Part shown: positions 22,978 through 33,856 of the stretch, piece by piece
Layout of the letters: each line of letters starts with the position of its first letter
Numbering within the stretch: position 1 is the first letter of the stretch
Source of the DNA: Ipomoea triloba
Taxonomy: Eukaryota; Streptophyta; Magnoliopsida; Solanales; Convolvulaceae
DNA: 64,000 nucleotides
Direction: 5' to 3'
NCBI RefSeq assembly: GCF_003576645.1
Contig: NC_044918.1
Coordinates: 32,756,431 to 32,820,430, forward strand
The notes under the pieces: model-generated
Seen by the model: only the letters and a program-made list of their open reading frames with translations
Database searches by the model: none
What the model was told of the DNA's origin: nothing
Translations under genes and position numbers: made by a program

Positions 22978-24105
22978 TTTGTACTAAGGTATTTTGCTAT
23001 AAAAGAGGATCAAGTAACTTATTTGACAATTATTAGTTTATGAAGTCATATTTGTTTTGCCAAGTTATGGGTTATTCGGATTTCATATTACTTTTGGATA
23101 TGCACTTTGTTATGTGGTGTGAAGGAAGTGATTTTTGCTACTATGGGCTAGTTGATTATAAGAATTATTTTGAATGTTTGACCAAACTCATGAGGCAACC
23201 TACAATTTGTTATTTGTTTTGTTCGGCTTGGAACGTTCCTAAATGCTCATTTCGAATCGTCGAGCTTAACTCATTCCGAATCGTCGAGTCTTTACTTTTG
23301 AATTATTTGTTGGAACGTTCCATCCGGCTCATTCTGAATCGTCGAGCCTGACTCATTCCGAATCGTTGAGTCTTATTAGATCATTATACCGATAATAGCC
23401 TATGCCACAAGGTATAATGGTGGGTGTAGGTTGCCAATGAGTCATGGGTTAAAGAATGATTTGAGATTTGAAGTATTGTGTTATGAAATAATGTTGATGC
23501 CCATGTAGCTAAAGCTAAAGTTTCCATTTTGGAGATCCTGTGTATAGTATGATGGAATTATATTATGACTTCGATACAGTTTGAAGATTGTGATTTGCAC
23601 CTATTAATTACTCTAAAGCTTATTGTCTTTTATTAAGGTTACTTGATCCGGGTTGAGAAGAGTATCACTTATTGGGCATTAGCTCATTATTTGTATTTTC
23701 CTCATGTTTCAAAGTAGCTAAGGATATGTGAATAGTACGAGGTGCAAGTGGTGGGATCTTGAACATGACTTTTGAAACTATGAGACTTAGTCCTAGTATT
23801 GGAGCTTATCATGGATTTTTTTTTTCTTGTGTGGGATAATAGCTTTGCCCCATTTGTATTTCTGGTAAATCATTGTGCTTGATTTTGGTGCTTGTGATGC
23901 ATTTTGGACATACTACTATTGATTGTAAATATTTAGTAATGATGAATTGATGAGTTTCGGAAGAACTAGTTCTTTGTTGTGGAATTATTATGTATTCAAG
24001 TGTTGTTATGAAGGTTTCGAGAGGTATGCATGGTTAGGCTTCGTATTGTTACAGGTTTTCACGTAACGATACGCCCGGGTCATGTCCTAGAAGTGGGGCG
24101 TGACA
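22978..24105 (+). mobile_element. Gypsy LTR 3'-end fragment
   Basis: AT-rich DNA ending 'gtggggcgtgaca' at 24105, the reverse of the TGTCACGCCCC start common in chromovirus LTRs. Four copies of a word close to 'cattccgaatcgtcgag' lie at 23248-23365. The left boundary is not clear. The ORF at 23040-23351 has no recognisable product. Confidence 0.45.
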
Positions 24106-24128
24106 ATTAGTATTACTATTACTATTAC

Positions 24129-24164
<36 letters not shown>
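24106..24164. repeat. (ATT)n microsatellite
   Basis: Run of ACT/ATT then about nine ATT triplets, adjoining the left end of the MITE. Confidence 0.9.
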
Positions 24165-24713
24165 GGGTCAAATAGACCCTCAAACTATATTGAATTGTGC
24201 AATTCGGCACTTCAACTTCAAAAAGCTCCAATTAGGCCCTCAAACTTGTTATTTTGGAGTAAATAAGCCCTTTAACCTATTTGTAACCTGCAATTGCAGG
24301 TCAACTAGAATTTCAGCAAACATCCGGCCAAATTCTGATGAACAAGTCAAACCATCAACGACCGATGACCGTCTCAATCATCGGCCATGAAGAAGGTGAC
24401 CAAGTTGGTCGCCATTTCCAGTTGACGGAGATAGCGACGAGCCATCTCTGGTTGACTGGAGATAGCGACCAAATGTTCGACTGATCGTGACGGTTGCCGG
24501 TTGTTGATGGTTTGACTTGTTCGCTGAAATTTGGCCGGAGGTTCGTCGGAGTTGGCTGGAATTCTATTTGACTCGCAATTACAGGTCACAAATAGGTTAG
24601 AGGGCTTATTTGCTCCAAAGTAGCAAGTTTGAGGGTCTAATTGAAACTTTTTGAAGTTGAAGAGTCTAATTACATAATTCAGTATAGTTTGAGGTCTATT
24701 TGACCATTATCCC
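24165..24713. mobile_element. MITE with ~130-bp terminal inverted repeats
   Basis: Left end GGGTCAAATAGACCCTCAAA and right end (reverse complement) GGTCAAATAGACCTCAAAC are followed by matching sequence for about 130 bp on each side ('cttcaacttcaaaaag', 'ggcttatttgctcc'). The interior has no coding capacity. Microsatellites at both edges hide any target duplication. Long inverted ends suggest a MULE-type non-autonomous element. Confidence 0.75.
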
Positions 24714-24790
24714 TTTTTATTATTGTTGTTGTTGTTGTTGTTGTTGTTGTTATTATATGATGATGATGATGATATGATATATATGATCAT
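24714..24790. repeat. (GTT)n and (GAT)n microsatellites
   Basis: About nine GTT/ATT triplets, then five GAT triplets and an AT-rich tail, between the MITE and the ORC5 promoter region. Confidence 0.85.
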
Positions 24791-25252
24791 ATAGTATAAA
24801 TTAAAAAGTGAAAATTAAAAAGGGTAAAAAGACTAAAAGTAAAAAACCCTAGAACACTTTTCTGGCTTTCTTGGCTGTCTTTGTCTCTCACTCCCCGTCT
24901 CCCACTCTCCTCTCCCCTCCCGCCCCGCCTGCTTCTCTGGTTCCAGCAATCCAGCTAACTTCACTGCGCGCTGGTTCTTCACTGTCAGGACCCATTCCCT
25001 GCCCCGCTCCACCCGGTTGCCATTCCTAACTCTTAAAAAGCTCTCCGACAATTTCCGGTGTCTTCTCCTAGCAGGTATTCATCGGATTCCACTTGTGCGA
25101 CAGATTGATGTTAAGCAAACATTTATGCTCTTTTTTTTTTCTTTTTTTTTTTTTGTTCATGAAATTAGGACTAGTGTTGTTTAACTTACAGTATAACGTT
25201 TCTGACACGAATTTTATCTGGCTACTTCAGAATTTTGCTGTTTCGGGTAGAA
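24791..25252 (+). promoter_or_regulatory. ORC5 promoter and 5' UTR region
   Basis: CT-rich leader (24855-24960) typical of plant 5' UTRs. A candidate 5' UTR intron runs from GT at about 25074 ('gcaggtattc') to the AG at 25229-25230 ('tacttcag'), with a T-rich stretch inside, ending 22 bp before the ATG. No clear TATA box is seen, as is common for cell-cycle genes. Confidence 0.4.
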
Positions 25253-27885
25253 ATGGGTGAAGTGGAAAATCCACAGATTACTAGAAGAGCCACTAGATTA
25301 TCATCGTGTTCATCCTCTGGCATTCCAAATCCAAAAAATGTTGAGCTGGAGTTGAAACCTCTGACGATAAATGATCTTGCCTTTGGTAATGAATCAATTA
25401 ATTTTGATGAGTTGATGTCCAGTTTACCCGGCAGGCGAGCACAAATTCGTGAATTATTACGCATATTAGGCCCCTTGAATTCTCCAATTTCTCCGATTTT
25501 CATGTATGGAGGTGCTTCAGTTGGGAAAACAAGTACAATTCTTCAGATATTTAAGTATCTAAAGAGGCCATTTGTGTATTGTAGCTGCATCACCTGTTAT
25601 AGTCCTAGGATTTTGTTTGAGTCTGTATTGAATCAGTTATTGCTACATAGAAGGACTGAAAGCAATGGTTATTCTAGTGCAAAACGGTGTGATAAGCCCT
25701 CAGATTTTGTGAATCTTTTACAGGAAGCTCTAGTTAAGGTTGTTGAGGATCTGAAGATGAATGCGGAGAAATCAGGATCTAAGAAGTCAGCTCAAAGGAC
25801 TAGTGGGAGGATGGTTTACTTGATATTTGATAATTTAGAGCATATTCGAGAATGGAATAAGTCTGAGATATTGCCTTTCCTATTTAAGCTTTATGATGTT
25901 CTGAAGATGCCGGAGGTGGGTTTGATCTTTGTTAGTGCTACCTCTCCTGATACATATTACTCTGATACGGGCTGTGTAGAGCCTGTTCATGTTTACTTTC
26001 CTGATTACACAGAAGATGATCTTCACCAAATCTTTATGAGGAGGAGCCAAGGAAACTCAAAACTGTATTCATCTTTTCTTGAGTGAGTGCTGCTTCTACT
26101 TTGATTCCTTGACTTTGCTAGTTGTTGCTTGCCATAGGTTACTGCAACAGCATCATCTATTTACTTGTTTGTTTGTTTTTGTTTAGAGCGGTGCTGAGAC
26201 CTTTCTGTCGAGTTACAAGACGAGTTGATGAGTTATCGACTGCCTTTTCATCATTATTCCAGATATACTGTGAAGGACTTGATGATTTGGGGGCTGTTCC
26301 TGATGAACATATGAAGAATAGATTATATTGTCATCTTAAGCCACATATTGGACCGGCAATGAATGAGGTATTCAAAGTCTTGTCTAGGCCCTCCCCAGAA
26401 GTGGCCACCAACAAGATCAAGCACAAAGTTGTTCCAACAAAAGATGGATTCGGTGAATCTTCTAATGAGGTTGACTTTCACATGTCCGACTGTGCTAAGT
26501 ATCTTCTTATTTCTGCATTCATTGCTTCAAGAAACCCAGCTACTCTTGATGCCTCACTGTTTGATTCAACTGGAGGCTGTAGCAGTCGGAAAAGGAAGAG
26601 GAAGTAAGTGGCTTCAATGATGTTAACTAGCTTTTGTTAAGAAGCAGTAATTACTACTCCTATCTCTCCATTTTACATGTTCAGTTTGATTGCTAGGATT
26701 TGCAAATCCTTTTACAAATAAAATGTTTATATTAATTAATTTAGTGTTACCAAATAAAGTTCTCTCACACACACACACCCCTCTAATTTTACCACTCACA
26801 ACTAACCACTCCATGATGTGTCAAAATTATAGTCATTAGTAAAGTTAAAAATTAAAATTAAAAAAGGAAAACTAATGTTTAGGATTTTGCCACGTGGAGT
26901 GGTTGATTTGTGAGTGGTAAAATTAGGGATAATTAGCATTTTCCTATATATATATACAAAAAAAAGTTTAATTTTTTTAATATAAAAATAATAATAACAA
27001 TAAAATGTTGAAGAAAATTAGTGAAACAAGACAAACTTGTATGCATTTCAAATAGTGTAAATGAAACAAAGGGAGTAGTTTAGTGATTACCCTAGTATTA
27101 TCTTATCCTCATTTTTGCGGCTGATAACTAGATTGGATAAACATATGGTATTTTTTCTGTTTTTGTTTTGTACTAGGTTTCTGAGTAAAGCCAAGCCCTA
27201 TAATTTACTTGAAAGCATTTACCTTCATGGAAGCAAAATTGTGTCAGCTCCTATTTTCTCTTGTCGTTTCATTGAAAGCTGATAAGATTGTTACGGTGTC
27301 ATATTTAGTTTTGATACATGAACATGATAGTTCCCCTGGGCAATATTAGGGAGTAATATTTGCTTTAATTTTGCATCGTCTGCATAACAGATTAGTTAGT
27401 TTTGCTGATATTGTGTTCAGGAGCTCTCAGAAATCAATGGAGCAGAAAGAAATTGCAGAGCAAGAATTAGTGATGAAAGGACCAGGAACTTTCCCGTTGG
27501 AAAGATTATTAGCTATATTTCAGTGTATTGCATCGGTTTCAGAATATTCAACTGATGAAGAAGCAGAAGCAGGAGGAAATAATAATAATAATGGGTTAAT
27601 GTGTGATGTTCTCTTGCAATTATCAAGTCTGTGCAATGCTAATTTTATCAGTAAAGGAGGAAGTTGCCCTTTGGAAGGTTCATTACGGTATCGATCCATG
27701 GTTTCTGAAGATTTGGCTCTCAAGGTATTGGTATTCTTCAAACTGTCTCCCTCCCTCCCTATTATACGTACACACCTACCCTTTTGGTTATTACATTTGT
27801 GATGTGATGTATGTCTGTGTTTCCTGATGCTTTACAGGTTGCCCGGACCCTAAAATTTCCTCTGTCCAAGTATTTGTACAGATAA
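25253..27885 (+). CDS. ORC5: Origin recognition complex subunit 5, four exons
   Basis: Exons inferred from frame and splice sites: 25253-26082, 26187-26603, 27421-27724 and 27838-27885, joining to 1599 nt (532 residues), the usual size for plant ORC5. Donors are GTGAGT, GTAAGT and GTATTG; acceptors are TTTAG, TTCAG and TACAG. The start is ATG 25253 (MGEVENPQ), since the frame upstream has only a TTG. Exon 1 holds the AAA+ ATPase: Walker A GGASVGKTS and Walker B MVYLIFDN, with the plant-typical RPFVYCSCITCYSPRILFES. Exon 2 continues with LRPFCRVTRRVDEL, a basic RKRKRK run follows, and the last exon encodes VARTLKFPLSKYLYR. ORC5 is a subunit of the nuclear complex that binds replication origins and loads the MCM helicase. 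No break is seen, so the gene is probably functional although surrounded by transposons. Intron 2 (817 bp) holds a MITE. Confidence 0.93.
26778..26928. mobile_element. Small MITE in ORC5 intron 2
   Basis: Terminal inverted repeats of about 45 bp: CCCTCTAATTTTACCACTCA at the left and the near-identical reverse complement CCCTAATTTTACCACTCACA at the right, around an AT-rich centre. Lies after a CA microsatellite. Splice sites of the intron are untouched. Confidence 0.65.
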
Positions 27886-28316
27886 CACCTGTCTCTGCCT
27901 CAGCAAATCAAACATTGCACATTCTATACAATGTCACATACTCACATGTATGGTTAAATTTCCAAACTTTCTGTTCAGTGCTAACGTATTGCTTTGTATC
28001 TTTTAGTTTGCATGTACTGCCCTGTTTGTTAATTATTAGTGAAATACGTTTCTTACTTATTTTCTTTTAGAAGGTCAAATCTAAAAATAATACCGGAATA
28101 ATAATTTGCTAAACATACAGAGTAATACGTCAGTTAGAGAACATTACGTTGAAATGATTGAATTGTAAGAGAACACGCATCTTTTGGTTCTCGCATGTCC
28201 TTTCATTTTATATGCCAATGATAGGCCTTCGCATATGTACAAGTAACATATACTCCGTATTTTCGTACTCAGAATTTAAATTTAAAAAATATTAATGTCA
28301 AAAATCTTATATAGGG
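27886..28316 (+). other. ORC5 3' UTR and spacer
   Basis: AT-rich with no ORF of note. It presumably contains the ORC5 polyadenylation region; no element is recognised before the Copia LTR begins. Confidence 0.5.
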
Positions 28317-28631
28317 TTTGGAATACCAATTGAGCAGCTTATTTTAAGGAAGTTGTGGTTTTCATGATCTCTCCAGCTCCCAAAGAAGCTGTTCTCACTG
28401 TTAAGGACTCTATTAGTTTAAGTTGTATTGTAACTCTTGTATATATATCTTGTGTTATCCTGATCACTTTAATCAATTCACAAAGGAAAAGGTCAAATTG
28501 ACTCTCTAAATCAACTGAATAGTGCAATTGAGCTTCCTAAGTAAAAAAACTACATTTAAATTCCCTAAACCGGTTAAAAAGTTCAATTAAGCTTACTTGT
28601 TTGGTAGGCTAGTGCTTTCTAATGCCGACAT

Positions 28632-28636
28632 GTGTG

Positions 28637-28667
<31 letters not shown>

Positions 28668-28668
28668 T
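28632..28668. repeat. (TG)n(T)n microsatellite
   Basis: About ten TG pairs then some 20 T, directly inside the left inverted repeat of the MULE. Confidence 0.9.
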
Positions 28669-28993
28669 GAGAAGATAAGGACAGCAGTAAGGAGAAGCTT
28701 CAGCTCTGGCGCACAGTTCCAGACCACCCCTATCATCACCACTGCCGGCGACACCGCCATCGCCACCTTTCTCCTTAACGCTTATTTCTCGACAAACTAA
28801 TGGATTCGACTCTTCAAAGCCTACCCCTTAGCAGAATGTAGACAACCATTGCTCTCGGATAGCCACAACCATCATTTTTTACAACAGTCGTGGCTGTCGC
28901 CGGATAGCCATGGCTGTCCTTGAATGAGTACTGCCACCGGCTATCTACAGCTGGTGGCTGTATGAGAATTTAAAAAAAAATAATAATAATAAT

Positions 28994-29427
28994 CTATAAT
29001 ATCTATAATATTAATAAAAATAAAATCTTCATTTTTAACTTCCCGCCCAAAAGACTCCTATACTATTAAGATGTACATAATATTGTAAAATATAGTAATA
29101 CAATAGTACATAATATTGTAAAATATAGTAATACAATTCATATTCGTAGTACATTAAAATATCGTAATACAATTCTAATACAATATGTTTTTTCATACTT
29201 TCGTATTTGCAATACAATTCCAGATTAAAATTACTAATCGTAATAAAACAGTACATATACTTCACCTGCAACGTAATCTATACCATAATAAAAATAAAAT
29301 CTCCATTTTAACTTTACCGCCCAAAACACAATACTATACTATTAAGGTTTATGTAATATTGTAAAATATGGTAATACAATTCCTATTCCTACTACAATTA
29401 TACATTAAAATATGGTAATACAATTTT
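28994..29427 (+). repeat. Helitron 5'-end-like repeats, first group
   Basis: Two copies (about 28994 and 29277) of a segment of the type 'atctata...taataaaaataaaatc' followed by 'ttttaacttcccgccc' and 'aatattgtaaaatat.gtaatacaattc'. They resemble the true-looking Helitron start at 30524. A 33-bp tandem duplication lies at 29072-29135. Confidence 0.55.
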
Positions 29428-30197
29428 GGGAAAATGACACTTTTTCCCCTTGAGTTTTGTGCATATAACAAATTACCCCCCTTGAGTTATTAAAGTCATA
29501 GTTTCCCCCCTTCGTTATTTTAAAAGTGGCAATTCCCACCCTGTAATGTTAAATTGACATTTTTGCCCTTAAAAATAACTATTGCATTTATTATTCTTCT
29601 CCAACTAATTATTACTAACATGTATGGAAGATTAAGGTTCGATTCAAACCTAATCGGACACTTTAGCAATTGAACCTAAATAGTATTGATGGTTACGGTT
29701 ATGATTCAGAACCGAAAAAAATAAAATAAAATAATTGTTGAATTTAGACTATTTTAAAAATAAGATAAGAAATAAAATTATAAAAATAAATAACTAAATA
29801 AATAAGTTTTGATTGGCGATTCAAAATCGAAATTGGAACCAAACCGAATCGATTTATCAAAATAAGTGTTTGATCATTTTCACTATATATGACTGCGGTT
29901 CAGTTCTGGTTCACGGTTCAACAATTATTTTATTTTATTTTATTTTTTCAGTTTTGAATCGTAACCGTCCATACAATTTTGGTATGATTGCTACAGTGTC
30001 CGGTTATGTTTGAACCGAATCGTGGTCATCCATACATATAAGCAATAATTTGTTGGAGAAGAAAAATAAATGAAATAGTTACTTTAACGGCAAAAATGTC
30101 AATTTAACATTACACAGGGAAAAATCACCACTTTAATAACTGAGGGAGAAAAAGTGCTATATACATATAACATAGGGAGAAAAAATGCCATTTTCCC
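29428..30197. mobile_element. MULE-type MITE, 770 bp, with perfect 9-bp target duplication
   Basis: Begins GGGAAAATGACACTTTTTC and ends as the inverse, GGGAAAATGGCATTTTTTC. Inverted repeats extend about 170 bp ('gttaaattgacatttttgcc', 'ggagaagaa..aataaatg'). TACAATTTT stands on both sides (29419-29427 and 30198-30206). The interior is AT-rich and non-coding. Confidence 0.88.
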
Positions 30198-30206
30198 TAC
30201 AATTTT

Positions 30207-30523
30207 TAATACAATATATTCTTTCCTACTTTAATTTCTTATTTGTAAAACAATTCTAGATTAAAATTACTAATCGTAATAAAACAATACATATATTTTC
30301 CTACAACGTAAACTATACAGTTAATTAAAAAAAAATTCTCATTTTAACTTCCCGCCCAAAACACTCTTATACTATTAAGGCATGCGTAATATTGTAAAAT
30401 ATGGTAATACAATTCCTATTCGTACTACAATTTATACTATTAATAAAAAAAATCTTTTATTTTAACTTTCCGCTCAAAACACTCATATTCTATTAAGTTT
30501 TGCGTAATATTGTTAAATCAATA
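30207..30523 (+). repeat. Helitron 5'-end-like repeats, second group
   Basis: Further copies of the same terminal segment at about 30310 and 30428, just before the copy at 30524. Each is about 100 bp long and is followed directly by the next. Confidence 0.55.
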
Positions 30524-33358
30524 TCTATACTATTAATAAAAACAAAACCCTTCATTTTAACTTCCCGTCCAAAACAGTCATATTCTATTAAGTTTTGCGT
30601 AATATTGTTAAATATGGTAATATAATTCCTAATACAATATATTATTTCCTACTTTCGTATTTGTACTATCTACATTGAAATTCCAATTTGTATACAATTC
30701 TTGAGAATCGGAGACCCCCAAATAAACAAATATATTATTCAGCCAACAACAATACAGTACATGCACAACTATTCCAATTCGTATACAATTATACATTTAA
30801 ATTCCTATTCGTAGTACACAGCTACATAGCATCAACTATTCCGAGGCTGTTAGTCTGCCGAATGCATATACTTCCCTGCTATTCATAAACAACAATATTA
30901 TTCTTTCGAATCTGCAAGTGGTAAACAACAATATTATTCATTCGAAGTAACATTTAGTTCAGCTAATCTCAGTGTTAATTGTAAGTAAATTTGTTATCTC
31001 AATAGCGTACCTAACTATTTTATTTAAATAAAATGCAATTTGTAATTTTCCTCCCTCGGGTATAAATAATTATAGTGGCTGGTAGTGAAGCATTGTACAG
31101 TGGATTTAAGGCTGCTCCATATGACGATTGTTCTATGTTCTGCTAGGGTGTGGAGAATTATACTATATTTGATACCTTTTAAATTTGGTACGTGGACGAC
31201 CTACTAGCTACGAGAATATTCGCACTATTGTGGGGTCATTCACAAATCATTTAGGGATGCATATTATACATATGGATTATTAGATGATGACAAGAAGTAT
31301 AATGACGGTATTACTGACTCGAGTTATTGGGAATCCGCGTATGCTTTGCGAAGGTTGTTTGCTACGCTGCTCACTTCTAATTCAATTAGTAGGCCAGAAG
31401 TGGTGTGGAATGTCGTTTGCTAACTTCTCGCCGAGGATGCATAGTTTCAGCGTCAACGTCTCATGTAGAACCAAGGTATATCGAGCTCAAACCTATTGAT
31501 TCAACTTTGTTATTTGCTTATCATTATTTCTAAATAAATTAATTTGTGGATTTCTTTGTTTCCTTTTTTTTTTTTTGGCTTATTAAGTGTTGGTGTTATC
31601 GGATTCAGATAAGAAATAGTTCGCTCTGGTGGAGTTAGAGAAATTGCTATCTTTGTGGGTGAAGAGCATAAGGGACTTTCTAAAAATGCCAATTCCCGAC
31701 GAAGCCAACATGTGTTTGATGGAAAACATGTTGATAGCCGAAGAATTGACGTATGATAAGGAATCGTTGAAGACAGAGCATGAAAAGTTGGTAACAGAAT
31801 TGACGGACGAGTAAAAAAATGTGTACGACTCTGTCATGAATGATATTGATTTCAATGGAGGCAGATTGTTCTTTGTGTATGGTTACGGAGGAACATGCAA
31901 GACGTTCGTGTGGAGAACGTTATCCTCAAAGATAAGGAGCAACAGTGATGTTGTTTTGAATGTTGCTTCAAGTAGTATAACATCTTTGCTCTTGCCGAGA
32001 GGTAGGATGATGCATTCTAGATTTGCTACACTACTCTCTTTGAACACAGATTTCACATCAATATATCACAAGGTAGTGACCTTGCTGAGCTTATAATAAG
32101 GAGCAAATTGATTATATGGGACGAGGCACCAAAGGCGCACAAACACTGTTTTAAAGTTTTGGACAAAACCATGAGGGATCTATTAAGGTTCGCCATATGG
32201 GGTAGTGCTCAAAAGACATGTAGTGGAAAGATAGTAGTTTTGGACGGTGATTTTAGACAGATTCTTCCCGTTATTCTAAAAGCAACGAGACCAGTAGTTG
32301 TCGGAACCACTATTAATTCTTCTTACCTCTGGACGAATTGCAAGGTATTTAGGCTCACAAATAACTTGAGACTATGAAGCTTAGCTTCAGCGGAAGATAG
32401 ACAGACGGTTGATGGGTTTTCAAAATGGATTGCAAACATTGGAGATGGAATTGCAGGGGTTGTATAGAACGGTTTGTTTCAGATCAATATTGCAACACAG
32501 TTTTTGTTGAAGTGTGGACCCGATCCAATAGCAACTATAGTGGAAAGCACTTTCCCAAGCACGGGATATGTCATGCTTGATGAGTCCCACCTAGAAGGCC
32601 GAACGATTCTCTCTCCGACTTTAGATGTCGTTGATCAAATTAATCAGTACATGTGCGACATGAACATTGCAGAAGGATGAACATATTTAAGTTGTGACTC
32701 TTAGTGTAAGGTAAAATCAGATGTTAGTGCACTTGTTATGTTATTGCAGAACATTGACCACTCTCTTAGTCTTTGCAACGATATGCATCTCATCGCCACA
32801 AGATATTCATATCACATTGTCGAAGCAAGAATAGTTAATGGGACACATGAAGGAACTAAAGTTCTTATCCCATGAATGTTTCTCACTTCTTCTTACCCTA
32901 TTGATGCTGACATATGCCATGACTATCAACAAAACTCATGGCCAAACACTAACTCATGTTGAGTTATTGCTGAAAATATGGTGTTTAATCACGATCAATT
33001 GTACGTGACTTTTTTTAGAGTCACCCATCCTGATGACATGAAGATGTTAGCTCTAGACGAGGATGGAAAATATTCTGTTACTACTAGCAATGTCGTCTAC
33101 AAAGAGGTTTCAATAATGTATAATTCGAACCGGTGATATTATGTTTTTTTTTCAAAGAGCACATTAGCTATTAATTCAACAATTATTCGGTCGAATTCAA
33201 GCAAGGATAACATCATAAAACATAATCGATCCAAACAATCTTTTCGATTGTACTTTATAACATTTGATGTTACAATTAATATAATTATATACCCATCTAA
33301 ATATTCTTAAAATATTATAGCAAATCCATTTTGTGCATCGCACGGGTGAAAATACTAG
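30524..33358 (+). mobile_element. Helitron (autonomous type, decayed)
   Basis: Starts TCTATACTATTAATAAAAAC after an A and ends with CTAG (33355-33358) before a T, the A|TC...CTRR|T signature of Helitrons. A short hairpin (GTGC-atc-GCAC) lies 11 bp before the end. The 3' two thirds encode a broken PIF1-type helicase. The Rep (rolling-circle) domain is not seen, so this copy has an internal deletion. Because several similar 5' ends lie upstream, the true start might be one of those. Confidence 0.75.
31190..33136 (+). pseudogene. Helitron PIF1-like helicase, broken
   Basis: Helicase-family DNA of Helitrons, which unwinds DNA for rolling-circle transposition. Seen in order: the segment preceding the helicase core (ENIRTIVGSFTNH; LLDDDKKYNDGI in another frame; SNSISRPEVVWN), PMPIPDEANM-type text near 31690, Walker A at about 31878 reading GYGGTCKT (the conserved second glycine is cysteine), motif II IIWDEAPKAH near 32110, motif III LDGDFRQILPV near 32240, and motifs V/VI near 32780-33050. 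At least four stops or frameshifts interrupt it (for instance TAA near 31812 and 32094, TGA near 32375). A T-rich stretch at 31510-31620 may be an old intron. Not functional. Confidence 0.85.
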
Positions 33359-33641
33359 TAATAATAAAAGAAAAAAAAAGACACATGTCAGCATTAGAAA
33401 GCACTAACCTGCCAAATAAGTAATTTTGGACTTAATTGAACTTTTTAACCGGTTTAGGGGATTCAAATGGAGGTTTTTATTTATTTATTTATTTATTTTA
33501 CTTAGGCTCAATTGCACTATCTGCTTGACTTAGGGGGCTAATTTGACCCTTTCTCCATTCACAAAGTACTACCCTGTAGTTCTCATCTGGTATCATCAGT
33601 TAGAGTTCTTTTGTCTTTCTTTCTTTCACGTTACTAACGCT

Positions 33642-33856
33642 ATGGCTATCCAATTCTCGACTATTGACAAGTCTGTCGCGGTCTCCTCCGAACGGAATGC
33701 CTCTAATCTGGCTGTTGCTTTCCCGGTGTCTGTGGTTATGAATTCTTTGGCCACGACACATCATTTTGTTAGCATTAAGCGGATTACCTGCAATTTTCTG
33801 TTCTAGAGGATGTACTTGGTGCTTTTTCTATGCGGACAGAATTTAATGGGGTATAT
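33642..33856 (+). pseudogene. Copia gag, N-terminal part
   Basis: Begins with an ATG 54 bp after the primer-binding site and encodes MAIQFSTIDKSVAV..., a Copia gag start with the TTHHFVSIK segment. It contains a frameshift near 33785-33805. It is cut at 33856 by the solo LTR; removing that LTR together with one TATAT copy brings this part into frame with the codons from 39342. Confidence 0.75.

Larger units (their letters stand above)
28485..33556. mobile_element. MULE with 9-bp target duplication, carrying Helitron DNA
   Basis: Ends are inverted repeats of about 150 bp: GGAAAAGGTCAAATTGACTC on the left against the reverse complement GGAGAAAGGGTCAAATTAGC on the right, continuing through 'tagtgcaattgagc' and 'aaccggtt...aaagttcaatt'. 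ATTCACAAA flanks both ends exactly (28476-28484 and 33557-33565), the 9-bp duplication typical of Mutator-like elements. No transposase is seen; the interior is a GC-rich stretch of unknown origin (28680-28960) and Helitron sequence that inserted later. Net of the insertions it was a small non-autonomous element. Confidence 0.85.
28317..33585 (+). mobile_element. Copia 5' LTR, split by a MULE
   Basis: 28317-28484 together with 33566-33585 form a short LTR of about 200 bp ('ggaataccaattgagcag' ... 'ttctca'). A primer-binding site TGGTATCATCAG at 33588, close to the initiator-methionine tRNA site of Copia elements (TGGTATCAGAGC), follows it, and the Copia gag starts at 33642. The intervening 28485-33556 is the MULE listed separately. 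Confidence 0.7.

Noticed and set aside
24049..24231. Poly-asparagine ORF
   Set aside because: Translation of the ATT microsatellite.
25235..25252. Upstream extension of ORC5 (LFRVE before MGEV)
   Set aside because: The codon at 25235 is TTG and the stretch directly follows a likely splice acceptor; the first ATG is 25253.
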